This document shows positions 25,040-32,865 of a stretch of 64,000 nt of DNA, in pieces (positions within the stretch are counted from its first letter, which is position 1; the number at the start of each line of letters is the position of its first letter). Location: positions 62,001-126,000 of the forward strand of contig NZ_RDQM01000004.1 of the NCBI RefSeq assembly GCF_003703475.1, in the 5' to 3' direction. This DNA comes from Allofranklinella schreckenbergeri. GTDB lineage: Bacteria > Pseudomonadota > Gammaproteobacteria > Burkholderiales > Burkholderiaceae_C. The position numbers were made by a program, and so were the translations under genes. Under the pieces are notes generated by a model that saw nothing but the letters and a program-made list of their open reading frames with translations, was not told the DNA's origin and did not search any database.

Positions 25040-25806
25040 GCGGCGGCGCCTCCTTCTGCCAGTGCCACCCATTCCCGGCGCGGGGCGAATTGCCAGCGGC
25101 TGCGGGAAAGGGGCTGGTCCTGCCGCAGGTGGTCAAAGTCTGCGGGCATGCCTGGCGACATGCCTTCTTCCCAGTAATAGCGCAGCTGTCCCAGCCCAAA
25201 GGCATGACGATCCCGCGCCGTGGGCCAGTCTTGCCGGGGCGTTTTGTAGTCCAGCAGCGCCATCGGTGAAGGGAACTGCGCTGCGGCAAATGCCGCGTGC
25301 AAATGCTCGGCTTGCACCAATTGCGGCAGCATTGGCAAGGCCAAGGGGCAGGATTTGCGCCCCAGATACAGGACAAAACGCGGCTGACGCAGCGCTTGTG
25401 CCAGCTCGGCCAGGCTGTGCGGCGCTTGCGGCAGGGCTTCGATGGCGATGGTGGCGATGCTGTCGCAGCGGTATTCGCGCTGCGACAAAAGGGTGCCGAC
25501 CTTGTCCGCTGCCAGCGATTGCCGGCGCGAGCGGAAACGCTCCTTGCGCCGCGGCTCGCCCATCTGGATGGTGTGGTAGTCGCGCAATGGCGAGCCACTG
25601 GCGAGCAGCTGGATGCCGAAACGATAGCCCTGCGCCAGTGCCGTCTGTGTCGCATCGTCACGGCGCTCGATGCCCAGCGCAGCGCCTAGCAGCCCCAGCA
25701 GCGCCGAGCGCGAGGGCTGCACCGCCGAGTGCCGCAGCTCGCCAACCGCGATCTCGCCCCAACTGGCCAGAGCACCATACAGGCGTATCAGCAAGTAGTC
25801 GGTCAT
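25036..25806 (-). CDS. cas5e: Cascade subunit Cas5e
   Basis: Caps the 5' handle of the crRNA in Cascade. It is 256 residues (E. coli CasD 224). The start LLIRLYGALASWGEIAVGE and the loop SRSALLGLLGAALGIERRD are characteristic of Cas5e, as is LASGSPLRDYHTIQ. The C-terminal part contains RDRHAFGLGQLRYYWEEG and is longer than in E. coli. It overlaps cas7e and cas6e by 4 bp each. Confidence 0.95.
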   Translation of the reverse strand: MTDYLLIRLYGALASWGEIAVGELRHSAVQPSRSALLGLLGAALGIERRDDATQTALAQGYRFGIQLLASGSPLRDYHTIQMGEPRRKERFRSRRQSLAADKVGTLLSQREYRCDSIATIAIEALPQAPHSLAELAQALRQPRFVLYLGRKSCPLALPMLPQLVQAEHLHAAFAAAQFPSPMALLDYKTPRQDWPTARDRHAFGLGQLRYYWEEGMSPGMPADFDHLRQDQPLSRSRWQFAPRREWVALAEGGAAA

Positions 25807-26858
25807 GGTTTTGCCTCGTCGCCATCATCCGTTGCGATGAAGTCCAGCAAGTCCTGCATTGAGCCTGTACCAGCAAGCACGTCGAACTCGCAGCGGGCAT
25901 CGGCACAGGCGCCATACACCGCATCCATGTTGTCGCGCACGCGCTGCAGGGCGGCAGTCGCTGCACTGGGGTAGTCGTCGTCCGTCACGGGTTTGACGAA
26001 GGCCAGCGACAGCGAGCGCGGCTGCTGCGCCCCTTTTTCTGCCAATGCGTAATGGGCGTAGGCACGGCTGGCATAGCTGTTTTGCTTACCGGTAGGGCCA
26101 ACGGTCAGCACCGCCTGCGCCAGTGCGCGCAAGGCTTTTTGCGTCAGCGCCTCGTCACCGCCCAGGTTGCTTTTCAGCAGGTCGCGGTCGATGCAGACAT
26201 ACTGGTAGAACACGGCGGCGGCAAAGCCGCTTTCACCAATATGCGCAGCGCCGGGGTCGCTTTGATTGAGATCGTCCACGGCGGTGAAGTAATCGTCCTC
26301 GATCGGCGAAGCATGCACACCGATGGCGTGGGCCACTTGCACCGCCGCCTCGCCATTCATTTCTGGCTTGGCGGCCAGCATGCGGCCAAACATGGCCACG
26401 TCCACTGCCGTATGGGCGTGCAACAGCCCGTCCAGTTCATCGTCGGTAGGCGCGCGTTTTTCCTGCGCCAGTGTGGCGACCAAGGCATCCAGACTGCCGC
26501 GCTCTTCGGGCGCGATGTGCACCAGTTGTTCAATTTCCAGCGGCTTGTCCTTCTTGGCGGCGCCATAGACCTTGGCAATTTGCTCAGCCCAGGCGCGTGC
26601 CTGCTTCTCTGCAATACCTGCCTTGATCAAAGCATCAAACACTTCAACACCCAAGCGCTTGGTACGGATGCCAATGCTGCCCGCCAGCGCCTGCTGGAAT
26701 AGCTCTGACGTGCGCCAGGCGCGCTTGAGGCTTTGCGAGGAAATGCGCAGCCGCTCCACCCCGCCGAGCTTGGCAGTTTTGGGGTTGCCGAGGTCGTCGC
26801 GGTTGAGGTTGGCCGGCGGATAGGAAATCAGCGTGTGCAGTTGAATGAAACGGGTCAT
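25803..26858 (-). CDS. cas7e: Cascade backbone subunit Cas7e (Cse4/CasC)
   Basis: Six copies form the crRNA-binding backbone of Cascade. It is 351 residues (E. coli 363). The N-terminus FIQLHTLISYPPANLNRDDLG and KTAKLGGVERLRISSQSLKR are hallmarks of the I-E Cas7. It ends acidic (DDGDEAKP). The thumb of Cas7 displaces every sixth base of the crRNA, which matters for the mini-CRISPR match described in the findings. It overlaps both neighbours by 4 bp. Confidence 0.96.
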   Translation of the reverse strand: MTRFIQLHTLISYPPANLNRDDLGNPKTAKLGGVERLRISSQSLKRAWRTSELFQQALAGSIGIRTKRLGVEVFDALIKAGIAEKQARAWAEQIAKVYGAAKKDKPLEIEQLVHIAPEERGSLDALVATLAQEKRAPTDDELDGLLHAHTAVDVAMFGRMLAAKPEMNGEAAVQVAHAIGVHASPIEDDYFTAVDDLNQSDPGAAHIGESGFAAAVFYQYVCIDRDLLKSNLGGDEALTQKALRALAQAVLTVGPTGKQNSYASRAYAHYALAEKGAQQPRSLSLAFVKPVTDDDYPSAATAALQRVRDNMDAVYGACADARCEFDVLAGTGSMQDLLDFIATDDGDEAKP

Positions 26859-27505
26859 GGATGGTTCTCCTCGGTGGATGCGGTGTCTGCGGGCAGCGCC
26901 GGAGCGGCTTCGCCTTGCTCCTTGGCGTTCAGGTAATAGTCAAAGGCCCAGTGAAAGCGAATGCGGTCGCTGGCGCGCGGCCTGCCATGTTCAAGATCGA
27001 ACTGCCAGGCCAAGAGGTCATCGGCCAAGCGCGCCACGTCGGCCGCGCCATCAGCCAGCTTCACGGCACGCCGCCAATGCGTGCACAGTTCGGGCAAGGC
27101 CGTACAACGCAGCATGGCCTTGAAGCGAAGCTCGGACATGGCTTCGTGCTCGCCTCCGGCAGCCTTGCCCAAATGCCAGGCCAGACTGCGACCATCTTGC
27201 GTATCGTTCTTGATACAGGCCAGCACGGCGGCCACCCAGGCCAGGCGCTCGTACGTCAGCGGGGCATCGGCCAGACGCTCGTGGCTTCGCTCGATCAGGC
27301 CATGCGCCAGCGCGAACACGGCGGGCTGCACCAATAGCGCACCGGCCTGCCGGCAACGCCGCAACTGCGCCCGCGCCCCGCGCCCCAGCCGCGCCAATTC
27401 ACCCTGCGGCGGGGCTTCGCCTTCTGCCAATGGCTGCAAGGCGCGCCACCAATCGCGCACCCAGGCGCGCTGAGATTCATTCAATCGAGGTTTGGGAGGC
27501 TTCAT
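26855..27505 (-). CDS. cse2: Cascade small subunit Cse2 (CasB)
   Basis: Small subunit; two copies line the belly of Cascade and hold the displaced strand. It is 216 residues, longer than E. coli CasB (160). The middle segment GRGARAQLRRCRQAGALLVQP matches the conserved Cse2 region (LARLRR.. type), and the C-terminal WQFDLEHGRPRASDRIRFHW with FDYYL is typical. The start is the ATG that overlaps the end of cse1 by 4 bp; longer upstream frames read into cse1 in another frame and are discarded. Confidence 0.92.
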   Translation of the reverse strand: MKPPKPRLNESQRAWVRDWWRALQPLAEGEAPPQGELARLGRGARAQLRRCRQAGALLVQPAVFALAHGLIERSHERLADAPLTYERLAWVAAVLACIKNDTQDGRSLAWHLGKAAGGEHEAMSELRFKAMLRCTALPELCTHWRRAVKLADGAADVARLADDLLAWQFDLEHGRPRASDRIRFHWAFDYYLNAKEQGEAAPALPADTASTEENHP

Positions 27506-29094
27506 GCGGCAATCTCCTTGCGGCGGCTCTTGGCTTGAGCCTTTTTCTGTTGATGGTTGACGAGCGCCCAAAGCGGCTTGAGCGCCCGGCTGTTGTTCAG
27601 ACTTTTTGTCAACTGGGCGCGTGCTTCCACGACACGGCGCATGTCTAGGTCTTCCTCCGGCGCGGCCAGCGCCCATTGGTCGAACAGCTCCAGCACCTGC
27701 GCATACGCCTGTTGCAACCACTGCCGGTAAATCCCGGCCAGGGCGGCGCGGCTTTCGAAGTCATGCTGCGCCAGCCGCGCCAAGCTGCGGTAGAACAGCG
27801 GCTCGCTGGCCTGCCAGAAGCTCTGCAAAACCGCCGGCTCGGCGCCGGCATCGCCCGGCCGCTTGAACCAGGCGGCCTTGACCTGTTTGTGCAAGGTCTT
27901 GGCCATTTCATCAGCGGCATCCAGCAACTGTTTGACGCTGCGGGTAAAGGGCTGGAGCAGCTCCGGCGCCAACGCATGCACCGGCAGGGTGCTGTCGTAC
28001 CAGCACAGCGCCTTCATGTTGGAGGTGGCATAGCCAAAGCACCACAGCAGCACGTCGGGCTGGCGCACTTCGGTGTTGAAGTGGCTGACCACGCGTGCTG
28101 CGGCGGGCCGCTGGTCTTCCGTGCCCAGCACCAGCCCCAACCAGTCGCGGTAGCCACGACCGGCCTGGTGACCCTTGCTGGAAATCGGCGGCTTTTCGCC
28201 CTTCTTGTCCAGGTAATAGGGCGTGAGCGGGTGCTGCCATGTGCCGGTGTAATTGGTGCCGCCGTGGCGATGGCGGTAGTGCCGGATCAAGGGCACATCC
28301 TGCGCACCGCACAGCGAACAAACACCATGCGCCTGCGCCGTGCCGGGGCCGATGCGGATGCGGATGCGGCGCGGCATGCTCCACCAGGCTTGCAGCGGGT
28401 GTACGGTTTCCGGGGTCGTGTCGCATGCCGCTACGCCTTCACTGATGCGCGTGGCCTTCATCCATGGCAGCACATCGCCCAGATCGGTGACTGCGGGATA
28501 GCCCAGCGCATCCTGCGGCAGCACATTCAGCCAGAGCTTTTGCCACAGCGTGGCTGACTTGTCGGCCGGCAACAGCAACGTGGTCAGCGGCCCGCCGCCG
28601 CGCAGTGAAGTGCGGATACCGCGCCCACCCGAAGGCGCATTGATTTGCAGCGTAAACAGCGCCTGCGCAAAGCAACTTTGGCAAAAGCCGGGCGCATCCA
28701 CCGGCTTGTTGAAGTACAGATTGCTGTCCGAGCCGGCATCGATCAGCAGTTCGGCTACCGAAAGCGTGTTTGCCTCTTCCACCAGGGCGAAATCCTGCAT
28801 GAAGGCCGGGCCATCGCCGTGCAGCGCGAAGGCATGGGTATAAGGCGCGAAAGCCTCGGCCAGCGCCTCGCGGCTGGGCGAGTTGGCATAGCGCTCGCGC
28901 CATTGCCCGACATCACGCGGGGCATAGGCCAGTTGCAGCAGGCCGATCAGCAACTGGTAACTCGCCCCCCGGAAATCCGGGCGCAGCGCCACGATGTCCA
29001 GCAGCTCCGCATCGCCCACCTCCAAAGGCGATATCCGCCGCGCATTGCCCGTGCGGCTGCGGCACGTCAACCATGGGTCGTTCAACAGGTGCAT
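27502..29094 (-). CDS. cse1: Cascade large subunit Cse1 (Cas8e/CasA)
   Basis: Recognises the PAM and recruits Cas3. It is 530 residues (E. coli CasA 502). It begins LLNDPWLTCRSRTGNARRISP, the usual I-E opening, and has the paired cysteines FCQSCFAQALF and CSLCGAQDVP that can bind zinc. NAPSGGRGIRTSLRGGGPLT is the conserved central loop. GGAG lies 6 nt upstream of the ATG at 29094. It is the first gene of the Cascade-adaptation operon; its promoter region contains the target of the mini-CRISPR guide. Confidence 0.95.
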   Translation of the reverse strand: MHLLNDPWLTCRSRTGNARRISPLEVGDAELLDIVALRPDFRGASYQLLIGLLQLAYAPRDVGQWRERYANSPSREALAEAFAPYTHAFALHGDGPAFMQDFALVEEANTLSVAELLIDAGSDSNLYFNKPVDAPGFCQSCFAQALFTLQINAPSGGRGIRTSLRGGGPLTTLLLPADKSATLWQKLWLNVLPQDALGYPAVTDLGDVLPWMKATRISEGVAACDTTPETVHPLQAWWSMPRRIRIRIGPGTAQAHGVCSLCGAQDVPLIRHYRHRHGGTNYTGTWQHPLTPYYLDKKGEKPPISSKGHQAGRGYRDWLGLVLGTEDQRPAAARVVSHFNTEVRQPDVLLWCFGYATSNMKALCWYDSTLPVHALAPELLQPFTRSVKQLLDAADEMAKTLHKQVKAAWFKRPGDAGAEPAVLQSFWQASEPLFYRSLARLAQHDFESRAALAGIYRQWLQQAYAQVLELFDQWALAAPEEDLDMRRVVEARAQLTKSLNNSRALKPLWALVNHQQKKAQAKSRRKEIAA

Positions 29095-29117
29095 ACATGT
29101 CTCCAGAATGCGTGGCG

Positions 29118-29152
29118 AAAATTTATCATATCCCTATAACCCTAGAACACTT
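29118..29152 (-). promoter_or_regulatory. cse1 promoter region with predicted Cascade target site (AAG PAM and seed match)
   Basis: Minus strand: PAM AAG at 29152-29150, then TGTTCTAGGGT from 29149 to 29139, matching the first 11 mini-CRISPR spacer bases except at position 6. A likely -10 TATGAT lies at 29130-29125, inside the 32-bp footprint, upstream of the cse1 ATG at 29094. No good -35 is seen. The prediction is that Cascade loaded with the mini-crRNA blocks transcription of the Cascade operon. Confidence 0.7.
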
Positions 29153-29154
29153 TA

Positions 29155-29160
29155 TATAAT
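29155..29160 (+). promoter_or_regulatory. -10 element of the mini-CRISPR transcript
   Basis: Perfect TATAAT on the plus strand. A start about 7 nt downstream (near 29167) would fall at the first stem of the mini-CRISPR. The -35 region is poor. It faces away from the cse1 promoter, and the two overlap. Confidence 0.5.
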
Positions 29161-29163
29161 TCA

Positions 29164-29254
29164 ACCTGCCCTGCATAAGCGGGGATGAACCGTGTTCCAG
29201 GGTCTTTTTGCCTGACACGTTGATGATGTTCCCCGCGCCAGCGGGGATGCATTT
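29164..29254 (+). CRISPR. Degenerate two-repeat mini-CRISPR (CreR-like crRNA)
   Basis: Two degenerate repeats (29164-29192 and 29226-29254) flank a 33-nt spacer. They run opposite to the main array. Repeat 1 keeps the last 14 bases GCGGGGATGAACCG, including the 8-nt crRNA handle, and its stem survives only in plus-strand RNA through a U-G pair (CCCTGC with GCGGGG). Repeat 2 keeps a perfect CCCCGC/GCGGGG stem but has lost the downstream handle, which a single-unit RNA would not need. By my count 23 and 20 of 29 bases match the main repeat. The spacer starts TGTTCCAGGGT and matches the cse1 promoter region next to an AAG PAM. Confidence 0.85.
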
Positions 29255-29276
29255 TCCACCCCCTGCGATCTTCAAA

Positions 29277-29305
29277 TATGATGAATATTCGCATCAATAT
29301 TGATG
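29277..29305 (+). promoter_or_regulatory. vapBC promoter and operator palindromes
   Basis: A -10 like TATGAT (29277-29282) is followed by two palindromes, GAATATTC (29283-29290) and CATCAATATTGATG (29292-29305), just upstream of vapB. This is the usual layout for autoregulation by a VapBC complex. Confidence 0.6.
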
Positions 29306-29315
29306 AGGAAGAACC

Positions 29316-29525
29316 ATGCGAACCACCGTAACCATTGATGACGCGCTGTACCAGCGCGCACTGGAAGTGGCCGACCCGGCCATGGACAAGGCCGATTTGT
29401 TCCGTGAGGCCATCCAGATGTTCGTGCGCGTGCAGGCGGCCAAGCGTCTGGCGGCGCTGGGCGGCAGCGCGGTGGACATGCCCGACATCCCGCGCCGCCA
29501 GGCACCTGGCGACCAGCCCCAATGA
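29316..29525 (+). CDS. vapB: VapB-type antitoxin
   Basis: 69-residue antitoxin. The N-terminal [20 protein letters not shown] has the ribbon-helix-helix pattern of VapB/Arc-like DNA-binding antitoxins (the VTIDDxLxxxA signature), followed by a helical part and an unstructured Pro-rich tail that would wrap around the toxin. GAGGAAG lies directly before the ATG. The stop overlaps the vapC start by 4 bp. It is placed on the plus strand between cas3 and cse1, directly downstream of the mini-CRISPR. Confidence 0.88.
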   Translation: MRTTVTIDDALYQRALEVADPAMDKADLFREAIQMFVRVQAAKRLAALGGSAVDMPDIPRRQAPGDQPQ

Positions 29526-29902
29526 GTGGCGTACTGGTCGATACCTCGGTCTGGGTGGCGCATTTCCGGACAAGCCAGCCGGTGCTGGGGCAACTGCTCG
29601 CCATGGATCTGGCACTGAGCCATCCATTGGTGATCGGGGAGCTGGCCTGCGGCACCCCGCCACGCAGGCGCCAGACCTTGCAGGATCTGGCCAGCTTGCG
29701 CCAGACGCAGCAAGCCAGCATCGAGGAGGCCATGGCCTTCGTGGAACGCCATGGGCTGTATGGCAAGGGCTGCGGCCTGGTGGATATGCTGCTGCTGGCC
29801 TCGACCTTGCTAACCGATGGCGCCCGGCTGTGGACGCTGGACAAGCGGCTGGCCAGCCTGGCACGTGAGCAGGGCGTGCTGTTTGACGACAGGGCGCGCT
29901 GA
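29522..29902 (+). CDS. vapC: VapC-type PIN-domain toxin ribonuclease
   Basis: 126-residue PIN-domain endoribonuclease, probably cutting tRNA or rRNA when free of antitoxin. The acidic metal-binding residues are visible: Asp in [11 protein letters not shown], Glu in IGELACG, and Asp residues in GLVDMLLLA and LWTLDKRL. Length and order fit VapC. It overlaps vapB and ends 43 bp from the convergent cas3 stop, so no long terminator fits between them. The G+C and codon use look like the surrounding cas genes. Confidence 0.9.
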   Translation: MSGVLVDTSVWVAHFRTSQPVLGQLLAMDLALSHPLVIGELACGTPPRRRQTLQDLASLRQTQQASIEEAMAFVERHGLYGKGCGLVDMLLLASTLLTDGARLWTLDKRLASLAREQGVLFDDRAR

Positions 29903-29945
29903 GCGCCACACGCCATGCAGGCAGCCATCAGCCCCGCCCAGCCCC

Positions 29946-32690
29946 TCACCACTGCAAGCCCGCCTGCCGGTCGTAACGCATCAGCCGTGCATGGCCATCG
30001 TTGTCGATCACGCGGGCATGCAGCCCTTGGCCTTCGTCCAGCAAGGGCAGGATGAAGGCCGGCGATTCCAACAGACGGCATTGCTGGCGCAGCGCTTCGA
30101 TGGCGCGGCCAAAGCGTTGTTGCCAGTCGGGCGCCAGCGCCTTGGCGCGATGGGCGTGGATGCGCACAGCGGATTGCTCCCAGGCATGGGGGTCGCCCGC
30201 CCGCAAGGGCTGCAAGGCGCCTGCGTGCCAGCGCGCCAGATACACGGTCAAGGTTTCGTCGCCCAGCCGGGTCGGCACTTGGTCATCCTCATACCAGCGC
30301 GCGCTGCTGTCCATGCAGTAGCCCTTGGCCAGATCCAGGGCATTGAAGCGGGCCTGGCTGTGCATGGCCAGATCCTTGCCGATTTGATCGCTGAAGGCTT
30401 TGCGCAGCGCCTCGGGGATGGCTTCGTCGGCGGCGCCATAGACGGCCTCCACCAGACTGCGCACGGCACTGGCCTGCCCCAACTCGCCCGGCGTGGTGAT
30501 GCCGCCAGCCGCCTGCAGGGCGCGTGCGCCCAGCCACAGCTTGCCGCTGTCGGGATACACATGCCGAGCCTTGGGAAACAGTGCGGCATACCAGTCGGCG
30601 CTTGGCGCGTCCACCGGCTCGGGGCTGAGCAGATGCAACACCGGCGGCGGGCGTTGCTCAATGCCATCGGCGGCAAGGTCGCCGTTGGCCTGCCGAGCGT
30701 GGCGCTGCAAGCGCCCGGCGCGCTGGATGAGCAAATCGATCGGTGCCAGATCGCTGACCATCACATCCACGTCGAAATCCAGGCTTTGCTCGAGGACTTG
30801 CGTGCCGATCAGCACCCGTCCGCAGCGCTGGGCATCGCCCGATGCCTTACCGAAGCGCGCCAGCACATCGACCTCGATATCGAGCCGGTCGCCCATGGCA
30901 TAGCGGCTATGGAACAGATGCAGTTTTTCCGCAGGCAGTTGCGCGCCCAGTTGCTGAAAGGCGCGGCGGGCATCGTCCACGGTGTTGCGAATCCAGGCCA
31001 CACAGTACCCGGCGCGCGCCTGCTCGACGATCAAGGCCAGCACGGCTTCTTCGCTGTGGTGCAGCCGCACCTGCACATGGCGGCGCAGTTGCGGCCGGGT
31101 GGCGCAGGCCTGCACATGCAGCGCGCGTCCGGCCTGGATGGTCAGCGGATAGCGCATATCGGATACGGGCAACGGAGTCGGCAGCTTCAGCCCCCGATGC
31201 CATGCCGCCAGCAAGGCATCACGCGTACCCAGCGGCAAGGTAGCCGACAGCAAAATGGCGCTGCCACCCTGGCTGGCATGGGCGCTCAGCAGGGTTTGCA
31301 GCAGCGCCATCATGTAGGGGTCGTAGGCGTGTACTTCGTCGATCAGCAGTACCTTGCCACACAACCCCAGAAGGCGCAGCGACTGGTGCCTTGCCGGCAG
31401 CACCGCCAACAAGGCTTGATCCAGCGTGCCCACACCCACTTCGGCCAGCAGCGCCTTTTTGCGGTGGTCGGCCAGCCAAGCATTGCATTGCAGGCTAGCG
31501 CTGCGCTCATCCGGCGCATAACGGCCATCCTCGGCTTGCTCGCGCGGCTGCAGCACGCTGTGGCGAAAATCCGCCAGCAACTGCCGCGCGCCATGCGCCA
31601 GCACCAGCGAGGGCATGGCCTCTTGCGCATACAGGCGCCGATATACCTGCCCGACGCGCTGGTACATCTGGTTGGCCGTCGCCATGCTGGGCAGGGCGAA
31701 GTACAGGCCATCGGCCTGACCGGCCTGCATCAGGCGCTGCGCCAGCATCAGCGCGGCCTCGGTCTTGCCCGCGCCGGTTACATCTTCCAGCACGAACAAC
31801 TGCGGCCCGTGCTGCAACGGTACGCAGGCGGCATAGTCTTGCAGCGGCGTGGGCGTGTGCAGGTAGTCAAACAGCCGCTGCGGCAGCGACCAGTGGCGCA
31901 CGGCTGCTCCGGCCAATCCCGCTTCTGTCACGGCACGGGCTGCCTGCGCTTGTGCCATGTCCCAGTAATCAGCCAAGGCCAGCGGCGCGCTGCGATACGG
32001 GAAGTGATCCTGGTTGGAGCCCAGCCAGTCGGCCAGCACCGCCAGCCCGGCCAAGTGCCAGGCGTGCCGTCGCAAGATGGACAGCGCGCCCGTGGCAGGC
32101 CTGGGCAGCGCCTTGTCGGCGCCGAGAAAAAGCGGCGTGATCGCGTCGATGAACGCCAGTGCAGCGCGCCGGTCGCTGGGAAAAAAGTCATCGCCGGTAT
32201 CGGCCTGCAAGAGGCCGCCGCCTGCGGTTTCCAGCGGCGGCTGGCCGTGATGACCACTGACACAGCGCATCCACACCGCCCAGAAATCCTGGTCGACCGG
32301 CGCCAGCCCGATAGGTAGACGCGAAGCTTCAGCCAACTCACGCCACAACCACCAGCCCAGCGTGTCATGCCGCCGCCGGTATGGCGGGGCATCCTCACAG
32401 TCCACCAGATCCGGTGAAAGATCGGGCCTCAGTCCCTGGAAGGAGCGCGCGAACTTGCCCAGATCATGCAGCGCCAGAAACCAGAGAAACACCGATTCGG
32501 CCTGCTGCCGCGGCCAGCCCAATTCATCAGCCAAAGATTGCAGTGAAAAATGCGGCAAGGCCAGCAAGCGCTGACCGCAAGCGGCCACATCCAGCGCATG
32601 GAAGGGCAGCAAGTGATACGCCGCATCGCCACCCGGCCTGGGCATGGCCTTGCCCCAGTAGGCAAAGTATTGCTCTTTCAGCATGTGCAT
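29946..32690 (-). CDS. cas3: CRISPR-associated helicase-nuclease Cas3
   Basis: Nuclease-helicase that degrades DNA marked by Cascade, 914 residues (E. coli 888). The N-terminal HD nuclease has FLALHDLGKFARSFQ. The helicase has Walker A EDVTGAGKTEAALML, DEVH box LLIDEVHAYDP, LLSATLPLG and QRAGRLQRH. The start is taken as MHMLKEQYFAYWGKA (32690), matching the family; the second Met at 32684 is possible. No Shine-Dalgarno is seen, and a 14-bp terminator-like hairpin ends just before the start. cas3 is separate from the Cascade operon, being divided from cse1 by vapBC and the mini-CRISPR. Confidence 0.94.
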   Translation of the reverse strand: MHMLKEQYFAYWGKAMPRPGGDAAYHLLPFHALDVAACGQRLLALPHFSLQSLADELGWPRQQAESVFLWFLALHDLGKFARSFQGLRPDLSPDLVDCEDAPPYRRRHDTLGWWLWRELAEASRLPIGLAPVDQDFWAVWMRCVSGHHGQPPLETAGGGLLQADTGDDFFPSDRRAALAFIDAITPLFLGADKALPRPATGALSILRRHAWHLAGLAVLADWLGSNQDHFPYRSAPLALADYWDMAQAQAARAVTEAGLAGAAVRHWSLPQRLFDYLHTPTPLQDYAACVPLQHGPQLFVLEDVTGAGKTEAALMLAQRLMQAGQADGLYFALPSMATANQMYQRVGQVYRRLYAQEAMPSLVLAHGARQLLADFRHSVLQPREQAEDGRYAPDERSASLQCNAWLADHRKKALLAEVGVGTLDQALLAVLPARHQSLRLLGLCGKVLLIDEVHAYDPYMMALLQTLLSAHASQGGSAILLSATLPLGTRDALLAAWHRGLKLPTPLPVSDMRYPLTIQAGRALHVQACATRPQLRRHVQVRLHHSEEAVLALIVEQARAGYCVAWIRNTVDDARRAFQQLGAQLPAEKLHLFHSRYAMGDRLDIEVDVLARFGKASGDAQRCGRVLIGTQVLEQSLDFDVDVMVSDLAPIDLLIQRAGRLQRHARQANGDLAADGIEQRPPPVLHLLSPEPVDAPSADWYAALFPKARHVYPDSGKLWLGARALQAAGGITTPGELGQASAVRSLVEAVYGAADEAIPEALRKAFSDQIGKDLAMHSQARFNALDLAKGYCMDSSARWYEDDQVPTRLGDETLTVYLARWHAGALQPLRAGDPHAWEQSAVRIHAHRAKALAPDWQQRFGRAIEALRQQCRLLESPAFILPLLDEGQGLHARVIDNDGHARLMRYDRQAGLQW

Positions 32691-32696
32691 CCATTC

Positions 32697-32737
32697 AAAA
32701 AACAAGGCAGGCATTGCCACTGTGCAATGCCTGCCTT
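32697..32737 (-). terminator. Intrinsic terminator-like hairpin abutting the cas3 start
   Basis: Minus-strand stem AAGGCAGGCATTGC/GCAATGCCTGCCTT, 14 bp with a 6-nt loop, followed by GTTTTTTG. The T-tract ends about 7 nt before the cas3 ATG. It may attenuate cas3, or be the old typA terminator separated from typA by the IS insertion. Confidence 0.75.
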
Positions 32738-32772
32738 TGCCTTTCAAGAATCTCTGAAATCCCTCAGCGCCT

Positions 32773-32817
32773 GTTCACGATCTCGGCGCCAGCGCGAGTA
32801 GTCAAGAGATCGTGAAC
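32773..32817. promoter_or_regulatory. Operator-like inverted repeat upstream of cas3
   Basis: Perfect 12-bp arms GTTCACGATCTC and GAGATCGTGAAC, 21 bp apart. On the minus strand a TTGACT (32805-32800) lies between the arms, a possible -35 for cas3; the -10 (GATCGT) is weak. It adjoins the IS left end, so it could also be an old insertion scar. Confidence 0.4.
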
Positions 32818-32865
32818 CTAAGAGCCTGTTCAAAATCTTTTTGCCAATTTGTTTATGCTCTTTGC

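Noticed and set aside
29255-29315. Mini-CRISPR spacer match to the vapBC promoter, as in true CreTA
   Set aside because: No site with a suitable PAM and more than a few seed matches was found there on either strand; the match is to the cse1 promoter.
32691-32747. Upstream TTG start for cas3 adding 19 residues
   Set aside because: The extension would be translated from the terminator hairpin and has no family similarity; MHMLKEQYF fits Cas3 N-termini.
32773-32817. Inverted repeat next to the IS as a second, remnant IS end
   Set aside because: It shares only a few bases (GCCTGTTCA) with the IS end and has no transposase fragment; kept only as a possible operator.
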